Below, piece after piece: positions 32,475-40,438 of a stretch of 64,000 nt of DNA (positions are counted from its first letter, which is position 1; every line of letters starts with the position of its first letter). The position numbers were made by a program, and so were the translations under genes. Below the pieces are notes generated by a model. That model did no database searches. It saw nothing but the letters and a program-made list of their open reading frames with translations, and was not told where the DNA came from. Source of the stretch: Gemmatimonadota bacterium (GTDB lineage Bacteria > Gemmatimonadota > Gemmatimonadetes > Longimicrobiales > Gaopeijiaceae); assembly GCA_022823225.1 (NCBI GenBank), contig JAJDXM010000037.1, positions 41,317-105,316 on the forward strand, given 5' to 3'.

Positions 32475-32876
32475 ATGGTTACCCAGGACGATCTTGAGAG
32501 TTATCTGATCCGCATGGATGCGGACTTCGAAGAAGTGGACGAGGGAATGTTCCTCGTCCGTGCCGACAACGAGGGGGCGCCGATCGTCGTCCATCACTCG
32601 GAGCCGGTTCTGTTGATCCGGATGAAGGTCATGGACCTGTCGGCGAATTCGGACACACTGTGCGGTCTCTACGAGACCCTCCTCAAGCTCAATGCCACGG
32701 ACATGGTCCACGGCGCATACGGGATCGAGGAGGGCGAACTGATCCTCACCGACACCCTGCAGCTCGGCAGCCTCGACTTCGAGGAGCTGCAGGCGTCTCT
32801 GGAGAGTGTCCAGCTGGCCGCCTCGGCGCATCTGTCGCGCATTCGGGAGCTGGCCGGAACAGGAGAGGACAACTAG
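32475..32876 (+). CDS. YbjN/CesT-like small protein next to PspA
   Basis: A 133-residue acidic protein with the type III chaperone-like/YbjN fold: an alternating beta-sheet core (GMFLVRADNEGAPIVVHHS, LLIRMKVMDL) and helices at both ends. ATG 32475 is chosen because GAGGAGAAAG lies just upstream; a GTG/ATG-type upstream start would add a poor sequence. It ends three bases before pspA, so both are one unit. Likely a cytoplasmic partner or regulator in the envelope-stress response; this is inferred from position. Confidence 0.75.
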   Translation: MVTQDDLESYLIRMDADFEEVDEGMFLVRADNEGAPIVVHHSEPVLLIRMKVMDLSANSDTLCGLYETLLKLNATDMVHGAYGIEEGELILTDTLQLGSLDFEELQASLESVQLAASAHLSRIRELAGTGEDN

Positions 32877-32879
32877 CAG

Positions 32880-33710
32880 ATGAGCATTTTCAGCAGGTTT
32901 TCGACGATGATCAAGTCGAACATAAACGACTTGATTTCCCGGGCGGAAGACCCGGAAAAGATGCTGAACCAGATCATCATCGACATGCGGGACCAGCTCG
33001 CGAAGGCGAAGCGGGAGGTCGCCGGAGCCATCGCCGACGAGCGGAAACTCAAGCGCCAGCTCTCGGAAGCCACCAAGCAGAAGGAGGCCTGGGAGAAGCG
33101 GGCCATGCTCGCGGTGCAGCAGGGGCGCGACGATCTCGCCAAGCAGGCCCTGGTCCGCCAGCAGGAGCACGCCGAGCAGGTGGCGGCGCTCGAGCAGACC
33201 TGGCAGGCGCAGGCGGCGGAGACGGAGAAGCTCAAGGGCTCCCTTCGCCAGCTCAACGACAAGATCGAAGAGGCCAAGCGCAAGCGGAACCTGCTGATCG
33301 CCAAGCAGAAGCGGGCGCAGGCGCAGCGGAGGATCCACGAGACAATGTCCGGTCTGTCGGACACCTCGGCCTTCGAGGCCTTCAACCGCATGGCCGACAA
33401 GATCGAGGAGGAGGAGCGGCGCAACCTGGCGCAGGCGGAGGTCAACGAGGCGCTGACCGGAGATACGCTGGAGACCGAGTTCCTGCGGCTGGAATCGGGA
33501 TCGGATAGTGCGGGCGTCGATGACAAGCTGCTCGCGCTGAAGGCGAAGATGGGGCTGATCGCGGCGCCGGAGGCGGAGGCGCCCAAGCAGCTGGGGGCCG
33601 GCAGCGGCGCGGAGAAGGACGGGGACGAAGACTCCGAGGAGCCCGCGCCGATCCGCGAAGCGGAGCTGATCGAGGAATTCGAGAAGTTGGAGCGGGGCGG
33701 GGACGGATGA
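32880..33710 (+). CDS. pspA: Phage shock protein A / IM30 family protein
   Basis: A 276-residue, mostly coiled-coil protein beginning MSIFSRFSTMIKSNINDLI, the amphipathic helix that binds stressed membranes. The EDPEKMLNQIIIDM segment is diagnostic. Long Lys/Glu/Ala-rich helices follow (about 25-190), then a low-complexity acidic tail (about 225-276). PspA/IM30 proteins polymerise on damaged inner membranes (ESCRT-III relatives). No pspBC or pspF is present here. Confidence 0.92.
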   Translation: MSIFSRFSTMIKSNINDLISRAEDPEKMLNQIIIDMRDQLAKAKREVAGAIADERKLKRQLSEATKQKEAWEKRAMLAVQQGRDDLAKQALVRQQEHAEQVAALEQTWQAQAAETEKLKGSLRQLNDKIEEAKRKRNLLIAKQKRAQAQRRIHETMSGLSDTSAFEAFNRMADKIEEEERRNLAQAEVNEALTGDTLETEFLRLESGSDSAGVDDKLLALKAKMGLIAAPEAEAPKQLGAGSGAEKDGDEDSEEPAPIREAELIEEFEKLERGGDG

Positions 33711-33792
33711 CCCGCCGGGCGCGGGAGCGCCGACGGCCGGTGTGGGTCCGGCGCCGGCCGAGCCCGGGGGCGGACTGCTCCGCGGCCTGCCG

Positions 33793-34641
33793 ATGAGCAT
33801 CGTCTACCTCAACGGGAAATTCCTGCCGGCGGACGAAGCCACGGTCCCGGTCAACGACCGCGGATTCCTCTTCGGCGACGGCATCTACGAGGTGACTCCC
33901 GCGTACGGTGGCCGGCTCTTTCGCTGGCCGCAGCACCTGGCGCGCATGGAGCGGGGGCTTGCCGCGATCGGGATCGAATTCGACGCGGGGGCGCTGAAGG
34001 ACGTCAAGCAGGAGCTCCTGGCGCGAAACGGGCTGGACGGCGCCGAGGCCGCGTACGTGTACGTCCAGGTCACCCGCGGGGTCGCGCCCAGGACCCACCA
34101 CTTCCCCGACCCGCCGGCGCCGCCCACGGTCTACGGTTTTGCCAACCGCTACCTGCGGCCCTCGATGGCGGAGTGGGCGCGGGGGATCGGGGCGATCACG
34201 ATTCCGGACCAGCGCTGGGCGCGCGCGGACATCAAGGCGATTTCGCTGCTGGCGAACGTGCTTGCCGCCCAGGCCGCGGTCGCGGCGGGTGCGGGCAACA
34301 CCATCTTCGTGCGCGACGGGATCGCCCTGGAGGGCTCCCACAACAACCTCTTCGCGGTCTTTGGCGGGGTGCTCGCCACGGCGCCGAAGTCCAACTACAT
34401 CCTCCACGGCGTGACCCGCGACTTCGTGATCGAGCTTGCGGGCGAGATGGGCATGCCGGTGGAGGAGCGGGCGATCCCGCTGCCCGAGCTGTACGAAGCG
34501 GACGAGGTGTTCTTCACCGGAACTACGACGGAGGTGAAGCCGGTGGTGGAAGTCGACGGCCGGCCGGTCGGCGACGGCACGGTGGGGCCGGTCGCGCGGC
34601 GGCTCTTCGAGGGGTTTGTGGCGGCGGTTGGGGGGAGGTAG
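33793..34641 (+). CDS. D-amino acid / branched-chain aminotransferase (class IV PLP enzyme)
   Basis: A 282-residue fold-type IV PLP enzyme. The Schiff-base Lys148 lies in RADIKAISLLANVLA and the entry motif NDRGFLFGDGIYEV is typical of D-alanine aminotransferases. EGSHNNLFAVFGG and TGTTTEVKPVVEVDG complete the cofactor site. ATG 33793 gives the expected MSIVYLNG start; the frame is open further upstream to 33742. It may supply D-amino acids for the cell wall, though a branched-chain role cannot be excluded. It is convergent with waaA. Confidence 0.88.
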   Translation: MSIVYLNGKFLPADEATVPVNDRGFLFGDGIYEVTPAYGGRLFRWPQHLARMERGLAAIGIEFDAGALKDVKQELLARNGLDGAEAAYVYVQVTRGVAPRTHHFPDPPAPPTVYGFANRYLRPSMAEWARGIGAITIPDQRWARADIKAISLLANVLAAQAAVAAGAGNTIFVRDGIALEGSHNNLFAVFGGVLATAPKSNYILHGVTRDFVIELAGEMGMPVEERAIPLPELYEADEVFFTGTTTEVKPVVEVDGRPVGDGTVGPVARRLFEGFVAAVGGR

Positions 34642-34690
34642 GGGGACGGGGGGCCTGCCGATGCGGGCGTTCCGCGGCCGTCGGGGCGAC

Positions 34691-34745
34691 CCGCGGCTTG
34701 ACGAGGGGCCTCCCGACGGCATCCGCGGTTTGACGGGGGGTCCCG
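34691..34745. repeat. Imperfect direct repeat in convergent intergenic gap
   Basis: Between the aminotransferase and waaA stop codons, 34691-34715 (CCGCGGCTTGACGAGGGGCC and on) is repeated imperfectly at 34723-34745 with a 32-base period. Each copy can form a small GGGGCCTCCC-like stem. It may act as a terminator; no T-run is present. Confidence 0.3.
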
Positions 34746-34761
34746 GGGCGCCACGCCGCGG

Positions 34762-36042
34762 CTACTTCACGGGCTGGCGGCCCTCCAGGCTGCCGAGCAC
34801 CATTCTCGCGGTCCGCGCCGAAGCGCCGGAGTACCTGGCCAGGGCTCGCCTGCCGGCCTGAACCACGGCTTCGCGGGCGTCCGGATCGGCGATCCACCTC
34901 GCCATGACCCGGTTGGGCTCGGCACTCACCTCGAGCGCGCCGGCGGCCTTCAGGGCGGCCACGATGTCCTCGAAGTGTTCATGGTGCGGGCCGATGACGG
35001 TGGGCTTGCCCGCGGCGACGGATTCCAGCGGGTTGGAGCCGCCCATCGGTGCGAGACTGCGCCCCACGAAGACCGCGTCGGCAAGGTGGTAGGCAGTGGG
35101 GAGTTCGCCGATTGTGTCGAGGAGGAAGACGGGTGGGGTGGGGGCGGCTTGCGGCGTCCCGCCGGGTGGTGTCACCGCGGCCCCTGCGCCGCTCCGCCGC
35201 CTCATGCCGGGGACCAGCGCCGCGACACGGTCCCATCTCTCGGGGTTTCTGGGCGCGAGCAGCAACTGGCACCCCGGGGGCAGATCGCGAATCAGCGCCT
35301 GCTCCTCCCCCGGCCCCGTCGAGCCCGCCACGATCAGGGGCGCCGCGCCGTCGATCCCAAGGGCGGCGGCCAACTCCCGGGCGGCTGCCGGATCGGCCTC
35401 CTGCCGGGCGGCGTCCCACTTCAGGCTGCCGCCCACGACCGCCCGGGACGCCGGGACGCCCAGTTCGACGAAGCGCGCGCGGTAGACATCGGTCTGGGCC
35501 GCGACCAGTGCCAGCCGGGAGAACATCGGGCGCACGAGGGGACGCCACCTCCGGTAACCGCGAAAGCTTCGCCTGGATAGCCGGCCGTTCACCACGGACA
35601 CCGGAATCCCACGGCGGGCGCACGCGGCCGTGAACGTCGGCCAGAGCTCAAGCTCGGCAAGCACCACGGCGTCCGGGCGCACCCCGTCCAGGAACCGTTC
35701 GACCATCCAGGTGAGGTCGAGGGGAAAGCGCACAACCTCGCGCCGGTCCCCGTGGAGCTGCCGCGCACGTTCGAACCCCGTCTCGGTGCTCGTGCTGACC
35801 ACCACATCGGGCGCGGCCGGGGAGCGGGCCAGCGCCTCGACCAAGGGAACCAGCGCGTTGGTCTCGCCCACGCTCACCCCATGCACGAGAATCCTCGGGC
35901 CGGGAGCGCGGCGCGGGAGCACGCCCACCCTGCCATTGCGCTCGCGCGCGTCGGAGCGCCACCGGCCGGTCTGCAGGCGCTTCGCCAGAGCGAAGGTGAG
36001 ATACCCCACGCCCACCACCAGGTCCCGAAGCTTCCCAATCAT
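34762..36042 (-). CDS. waaA: 3-deoxy-D-manno-octulosonic acid (Kdo) transferase
   Basis: WaaA adds Kdo residues to lipid A precursor, the first core sugar of LPS. The 426-residue protein has one N-terminal membrane segment and two Rossmann-like GT-B domains. Family phrases are ILVHGVSVGETNALVPLV, ELELWPTF (catalytic Glu), VVNGRLSRRSFRGYRR, GGSLKWD, AGSTGPGEE and MGGSNPLESVAAGKPTVIGP. The ATG start (complement 36040-36042) faces the heptosyltransferase gene, leaving a 146-bp divergent promoter gap that contains motif copy C. This strongly supports an outer membrane with LPS. Confidence 0.94.
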   Translation of the reverse strand: MIGKLRDLVVGVGYLTFALAKRLQTGRWRSDARERNGRVGVLPRRAPGPRILVHGVSVGETNALVPLVEALARSPAAPDVVVSTSTETGFERARQLHGDRREVVRFPLDLTWMVERFLDGVRPDAVVLAELELWPTFTAACARRGIPVSVVNGRLSRRSFRGYRRWRPLVRPMFSRLALVAAQTDVYRARFVELGVPASRAVVGGSLKWDAARQEADPAAARELAAALGIDGAAPLIVAGSTGPGEEQALIRDLPPGCQLLLAPRNPERWDRVAALVPGMRRRSGAGAAVTPPGGTPQAAPTPPVFLLDTIGELPTAYHLADAVFVGRSLAPMGGSNPLESVAAGKPTVIGPHHEHFEDIVAALKAAGALEVSAEPNRVMARWIADPDAREAVVQAGRRALARYSGASARTARMVLGSLEGRQPVK

Positions 36043-36084
36043 GTCATGACAACTTTACACATGTCACCTTGTCTTTACGTTTTG
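36042..36084. promoter_or_regulatory. AT-rich conserved motif, copy C, in the divergent LPS promoter
   Basis: The palindrome TGTCATGACA sits at 36042-36051. Two 20-base units of the form TGTCA-N6/7-CTTTAC start at 36042 and 36062, giving a direct repeat of about two helical turns. The block ends in TTTTGG and is homologous to copies A and B. It overlaps the waaA start codon and lies about 105-145 bases before the heptosyltransferase ATG. A dimeric regulator site is plausible. The rest of the gap to 36188 is GC-rich and shows nothing else clear. Confidence 0.5.
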
Positions 36085-36188
36085 GGAGCTTTCGGGGCCA
36101 TTTGGTGCCCGGATTGCCGCGCGCGCGCCGCCGCCCCGGGGCTCCGGGCGACTTTGCCGCGGACCCGGCCAATCATAACCTTCCTGTC

Positions 36189-37349
36189 ATGATTCCTCAC
36201 GACGTGGGCAAGATCCTCGTGGTGCGCCTGTCGGCCAGGGGCGACGTGGCCTTCGCCTCCCCCCTGGCCGGGGCGCTGCGGCGGCGGTACCCCCGCGCGC
36301 ACATCGCCTGGGTGGCCGAGGACGGCGCCGCCGACGTGATTCGCCACAGTACTCATCTGGACGAGGTGATCGTACTCGAGCGGGGAGCATGGGGGCGGAT
36401 GTTGCGCGGGGGGCGCTGGGGCCGGCTGGCCGGCGCGGTGACGGATTTCTTTGGTGCGCTGCGCGCGCGGCGCTTCGATGTTGCAATCGATGCACAGGGG
36501 CTGCTCCGGAGTGGCCTCGTCGCGTTCCTTTCCGGCGCCCCCGTGCGGATCGGGCTGGGTTCGCGGGAGGGCTCCCGCCATCTGATGACCGCCGTGGTCG
36601 AACGGGGGGGAGATCATCGGGCGATCTCTTCGGAGTACCGGTATCTCGCCGGGGTCCTCGGGCTGGACACCCGCGACTTCGCGATGGAGATCCCGCGCGG
36701 CCGCGCCGAGGCTGCCGCGGTGGAGCGGATGATCGCGGCTGAGGGGCTGCAGGGAGGCTTCGTGGTGGCCTGCCCGTTCACCACGAGGTTTTACAAACAC
36801 TGGCGGGAGGAACGGTGGTCGGCGCTCATCCGCGCCGTCCGCGAGCGGACGCGGCTGGGAGTGGTGTTGCTGGGCGGACCGGGCGACCGCGCGGCGGCCG
36901 ACCGGATTGTCGCGGGCGCTGCGGCGGCCGGGGGCGGCTCTCCGTCCGGGGACCACCCGCCGCTCGTCGATCTCGTGGGCCGGACCACCCTGGGCGAAGC
37001 TTCCGCGGTCGTTTCGCACTGCAGCGCCCTGGTCGGTGTGGACACCGGGCTCAGCCACATGGCACACGCCTTCGGCCGCCCCGCCGTGCTTCTCTTCGGC
37101 TCCAACACTCCCTACCTGGACCCTCCCGGCCCGGCCGCGACGATCCTCCACTCGGGCCGAAGCTGCTCTCCCTGCCGCGGGAAGCTGACCTGCGACGGCC
37201 GCATCGACTGCATGACCGACATCTCGGTGGAGCGTGCGCTGGCGGCCGTCACGGGATGCCTGGCGGCTGCCCCGGCCCGGGAGGACGGGGACGGCGGGGT
37301 GCGCGGGCGCGCCTCGCCCGAAGGCGGCGGCGCCCTGGAGGTCGCGTGA
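36189..37349 (+). CDS. ADP-heptose:LPS heptosyltransferase-like glycosyltransferase family 9
   Basis: A 386-residue GT-B enzyme of glycosyltransferase family 9 (WaaC/WaaF-like). The N-terminal VVRLSARGDVAFASPLAGAL is the signature start, and the donor-site region ALVGVDTGLSHMAHAFGRPAVLLFGS is well conserved. ATG 36189 is chosen to give that N terminus; the frame is open upstream to 36069. It probably adds the first core heptose to Kdo. A short Gly-rich acidic tail ends in a stop that overlaps the next gene by four bases. Confidence 0.9.
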   Translation: MIPHDVGKILVVRLSARGDVAFASPLAGALRRRYPRAHIAWVAEDGAADVIRHSTHLDEVIVLERGAWGRMLRGGRWGRLAGAVTDFFGALRARRFDVAIDAQGLLRSGLVAFLSGAPVRIGLGSREGSRHLMTAVVERGGDHRAISSEYRYLAGVLGLDTRDFAMEIPRGRAEAAAVERMIAAEGLQGGFVVACPFTTRFYKHWREERWSALIRAVRERTRLGVVLLGGPGDRAAADRIVAGAAAAGGGSPSGDHPPLVDLVGRTTLGEASAVVSHCSALVGVDTGLSHMAHAFGRPAVLLFGSNTPYLDPPGPAATILHSGRSCSPCRGKLTCDGRIDCMTDISVERALAAVTGCLAAAPAREDGDGGVRGRASPEGGGALEVA

Positions 37350-38446
37350 GCGTTGTTCACCTGGAGACCGGGCGCCACCTCTACGGCGGGGCGCTGCAGG
37401 TCCTCTACCTGGCCCAGGGGCTTGAGGAGCGCGGGGTCAAGTCGGTCCTGATGGTGCCGCGCGGATCGGAGGTCGCGGCGGCGGCGCGCAAGCGGTGGCT
37501 GAGGGTCGAGGAGTTCCCCTACCGCGGGGAGGCCGACGTGGCGGCGGCCACGCGCATTCTCTGGAGGTTCAGCAGGAGGGACGTGGAGATCGTGCACCTG
37601 CACTCGCGGCGCGGCGCGGACACGCTCGGCGGGCTCGCGGGGACACTCGTCCGTGCTCCCGTGGTGCTGACGCGGCGGGTCGACAACCGCGAGATCGACT
37701 GGATCGTGGGGGCGAAGTACGGACTCTACCGGCGAATCGTGGCGATTTCCGGTGCCGTGCGCGACGTTCTCGTGGACCAGGGGGTCCCCAGGGAGAAGAT
37801 CTCGCTGGTCCACTCGGCCGTGGATGCGTCCGTATGGCAGAGCCCCGAGAGCGCAGCGGCGCGCGACGGGGAGTTCAATCTTGAGCGAGGGGTCCCCGCC
37901 GGCGCGATGGTCGCCCAGTTCGTGCCGCGAAAGGGGCACTGGGTGCTGATGCATGCGCTGGCCATCCTGAAGCGGCACGGCCATTCCCCGAACATCGTCC
38001 TCTTCGGCCGGGGTCCGATGCGCGACAAGGTCGCCGCGCTGGCCGAGACCGCCGGGGTCCTTGGCCAGATCCGCTTCGCCGGCTTTCGGGACGACCTTCA
38101 CCGTTGGCTTGGCGCCTTCGACTTCTGTGTGCATCCGGCGCTCCGGGAAGGACTTGGGGTGGCCGCGCTGCAGGCCGGTGCGGCCGGGCTGCCTGTGATC
38201 GGTGGCCGTGCGGGGGGCATCCCCGAGGTGGTGGAGGACGGCAGGACCGGACTGCTGTGTCCGCCGGGGGACGCGAGCGCCCTGGCCGAAGCGATCAGGC
38301 GGCTCCTGGAGGATCCGCATGCGGCCCGCGCCCTGGGGGAGAGCGCCAGGGCCCGGATCGAGTCGCGCTTCTCGATCGACGCAATGGTCGAGGGCAACCT
38401 CGCGGTCTATCGCGAAGTGGTCCGCGCGCGGACGGGCCGCGGATAG
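37346..38446 (+). CDS. Glycosyltransferase family 4 (LPS core)
   Basis: A 366-residue GT-B glycosyltransferase. The N-terminal domain reads VVHLETGRHLYGGALQVLYL and contains the acceptor-side HLHSRRGAD loop. The C-terminal donor domain carries HPALREGLGVAALQAGAAGLPVIG...GGIPEVV, the EX7E-type region of family 4. GTG 37346 overlaps the preceding stop. Members of this type in LPS loci often add sugars to the inner core. Specificity cannot be read from sequence. Confidence 0.88.
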   Translation: MSVVHLETGRHLYGGALQVLYLAQGLEERGVKSVLMVPRGSEVAAAARKRWLRVEEFPYRGEADVAAATRILWRFSRRDVEIVHLHSRRGADTLGGLAGTLVRAPVVLTRRVDNREIDWIVGAKYGLYRRIVAISGAVRDVLVDQGVPREKISLVHSAVDASVWQSPESAAARDGEFNLERGVPAGAMVAQFVPRKGHWVLMHALAILKRHGHSPNIVLFGRGPMRDKVAALAETAGVLGQIRFAGFRDDLHRWLGAFDFCVHPALREGLGVAALQAGAAGLPVIGGRAGGIPEVVEDGRTGLLCPPGDASALAEAIRRLLEDPHAARALGESARARIESRFSIDAMVEGNLAVYREVVRARTGRG

Positions 38447-38453
38447 CGTTGCG

Positions 38454-39269
38454 GTGACCGTTTCCGTCGTTCTCAGCACCTACCGGTCGCCCAAATGGCT
38501 GGAAAAGGTGTTCTGGGGCTACATGAGCCAGTCCCGCCGGGACTTCGAGCTGGTCATCGCCGACGACGGCTCGGGGGAGGAGACCGTACGGGTGATCCGG
38601 GCGCATTCGGGCTCGGTCATCCCGGTGCGCCACGTCTGGCAGCGCGACGACGGCTTCCGCAAATCGCGGATTCTGAACAAGGCGATCGTGGCGGCGCGGG
38701 GCGACTACCTGGTGTTTTCGGATGGAGACTGCGTACCCAGGCGCGACTTCGTCGCCGTGCATGCGGCGCGAGCCGCGAAGGGGAGGTTCCTGTCGGGTGG
38801 CTATGTGAAGTTGCCGGGGGACGTGAGCCGAGCGATCTCGCGCAAGGACGTGGAGTCGGGCCGGTGCTTCGCCGTGCGGTGGATCCGGTCGCAGGGAGGA
38901 CGCGGGTATCGCCGCATGGCCAAGCTCGCCGTGCGGGGGTGGGCCGCCGCGGCTGCCGACCGGATCACCACGACCAGGCCGACATGGAACGGGCACAACG
39001 CGTCGGGGTGGCGCAGCGACCTGATCGCCGCCAACGGCTTCGACGAGCGCATGGGGTACGGCGGCCAGGACCGCGAGCTCGGCGAGCGCCTGGAGAATGC
39101 CGGCGTCCGCGGACACACCGTCCGCTACCGCGCCCTCTGCGTGCACCTGGACCATGATCGCGGTTACGCCGACCTTGACACGATCATGCACAACAAGGCG
39201 ATCCGGCGCGAAACCCGCGCCCGGGGCATCACCCGCACCCCCTTTGGTATCGACTCCGACACACCATGA
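38454..39269 (+). CDS. Glycosyltransferase family 2
   Basis: A 271-residue GT-A enzyme. The opening SVVLSTYRSPKWLEKVF is typical, FSDGDCVP supplies the metal-binding DxD, and the C-terminal half (NGFDERMGYGGQDRELGERL) resembles the galactosyltransferase-type acceptor domain. GTG 38454 lies seven bases after the previous stop. With waaA, the heptosyltransferase and the family 4 enzyme it forms a core-oligosaccharide set. Its stop overlaps the next start by four bases. Confidence 0.88.
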   Translation: MTVSVVLSTYRSPKWLEKVFWGYMSQSRRDFELVIADDGSGEETVRVIRAHSGSVIPVRHVWQRDDGFRKSRILNKAIVAARGDYLVFSDGDCVPRRDFVAVHAARAAKGRFLSGGYVKLPGDVSRAISRKDVESGRCFAVRWIRSQGGRGYRRMAKLAVRGWAAAAADRITTTRPTWNGHNASGWRSDLIAANGFDERMGYGGQDRELGERLENAGVRGHTVRYRALCVHLDHDRGYADLDTIMHNKAIRRETRARGITRTPFGIDSDTP

Positions 39270-40438
39270 AGCGCCTCACGTCCTTTCGCGACGAATTCCC
39301 GATCTCCCGTACGCACATCTTCCTGAACCACGCCGGCGTGGCACCGACTTCGCTGCGCGCGGCCGCCGCGGTCAACGGCTTCATGGATTCCCTCGCACGG
39401 CTCGGCCGCCCCAGCTTCGACGACTGGGAGTCGCTGGCCGCAGGGTGCCGGGACCGTTTTGCGCGGCTGGTCGGGTGCGCCAGCGACGAAGTCGCCTTCG
39501 TCCGCAACACCTCGCACGGGCTCTCGCTCCTCGCCTCCGGGCTCGATTGGCGGCCGGGCGACCGCGTCGCGGCGGCCCTGTCGGTCGAGTACCCGTCCAA
39601 CGCCTACCCCTGGATGGACCTCGACCGGCGGGGCATCGCTTCGCTGGATGTGATCCCGGCCGGGGCCGACGGGACCGTGACCGTCGAGGCGGCGTCGCGC
39701 GCGATCGGGCCTCGCACCCGGGTGCTGGCGGTCAGTTCGGCGCAGTACGCCTCGGGCGCGGTGACCGATCTGGCCGGCCTGGGCCGGCTGTGCCGGGAAC
39801 GGGGGGTGCTCTTTTGCGTAGACGGGATTCAGACGGTGGGTGCCCTGCCGACCGACGTGAAGGAGGCGGGGATCCACTTCCTTTCGGCCGACAGCCACAA
39901 GTGGATGCTCGGGATCATGGGAATCGGAGCCGTCTTCGTGGACCGGTCGGTCGTCGAGCACGTCCATCCGCCCCTTCTCGGCTGGCGGAGCACAACCGAC
40001 GCCTTCAACTTCGACCGCGTCCACTTCGAACTGCTCGGCGATGCCGGCCGCTACGAGGAGGGCAGCCTGGCGTACCCGCTGATCGCGGGATTCTCCGCGG
40101 CGCTGGAGCTGCTGGAGGAAGCCGGGATCGATCGGGTCGCGGATCACATCCGCGCTCTGGTGGCGGACCTGGCCGGGCGTCTGGAGGCCCTGGGGTGCGT
40201 GGTGGCCCCGGATCCGGAGCAGCGCAGGCACATCCTCACCTTCCACCATCCCCGCCTGGGCGGCGAGGAGCTTCTGGAGGCGCTCGAGGCCGCGGGCGTG
40301 GTGGCGTCGTTGCGGCGGGGCCGGGTAAGGGTTTCGCCTCACCTCTACAACACGCACGATGAAATGCGGCGGGTGGCGCGGGCCGTACGCGCTGCTCTTC
40401 CCGAACCATGGACCCCGAAGAAAGGACCAAACCGATGA
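39266..40438 (+). CDS. Class V aminotransferase / cysteine desulfurase-like PLP enzyme
   Basis: A 390-residue fold-type I PLP enzyme. The Lys212 Schiff base is in SADSHKWMLGIMG, the cofactor-ring Asp lies in FCVDGIQTVGALP, and the N-terminal FLNHAGVAPTS matches the class V group that includes isopenicillin N epimerase-like proteins. No conserved active-site Cys loop of true cysteine desulfurases is seen. The ATGA overlap couples it to the glycosyltransferase. It could be a racemase, epimerase or aminotransferase; function unknown. Confidence 0.82.
   Translation: MKRLTSFRDEFPISRTHIFLNHAGVAPTSLRAAAAVNGFMDSLARLGRPSFDDWESLAAGCRDRFARLVGCASDEVAFVRNTSHGLSLLASGLDWRPGDRVAAALSVEYPSNAYPWMDLDRRGIASLDVIPAGADGTVTVEAASRAIGPRTRVLAVSSAQYASGAVTDLAGLGRLCRERGVLFCVDGIQTVGALPTDVKEAGIHFLSADSHKWMLGIMGIGAVFVDRSVVEHVHPPLLGWRSTTDAFNFDRVHFELLGDAGRYEEGSLAYPLIAGFSAALELLEEAGIDRVADHIRALVADLAGRLEALGCVVAPDPEQRRHILTFHHPRLGGEELLEALEAAGVVASLRRGRVRVSPHLYNTHDEMRRVARAVRAALPEPWTPKKGPNR

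Noticed and set aside
36170..36200. Inverted AATCAT/ATGATT arms around the heptosyltransferase start
   Set aside because: Explained by both divergent genes beginning with ATGATT; spacing and length do not support an operator by themselves.
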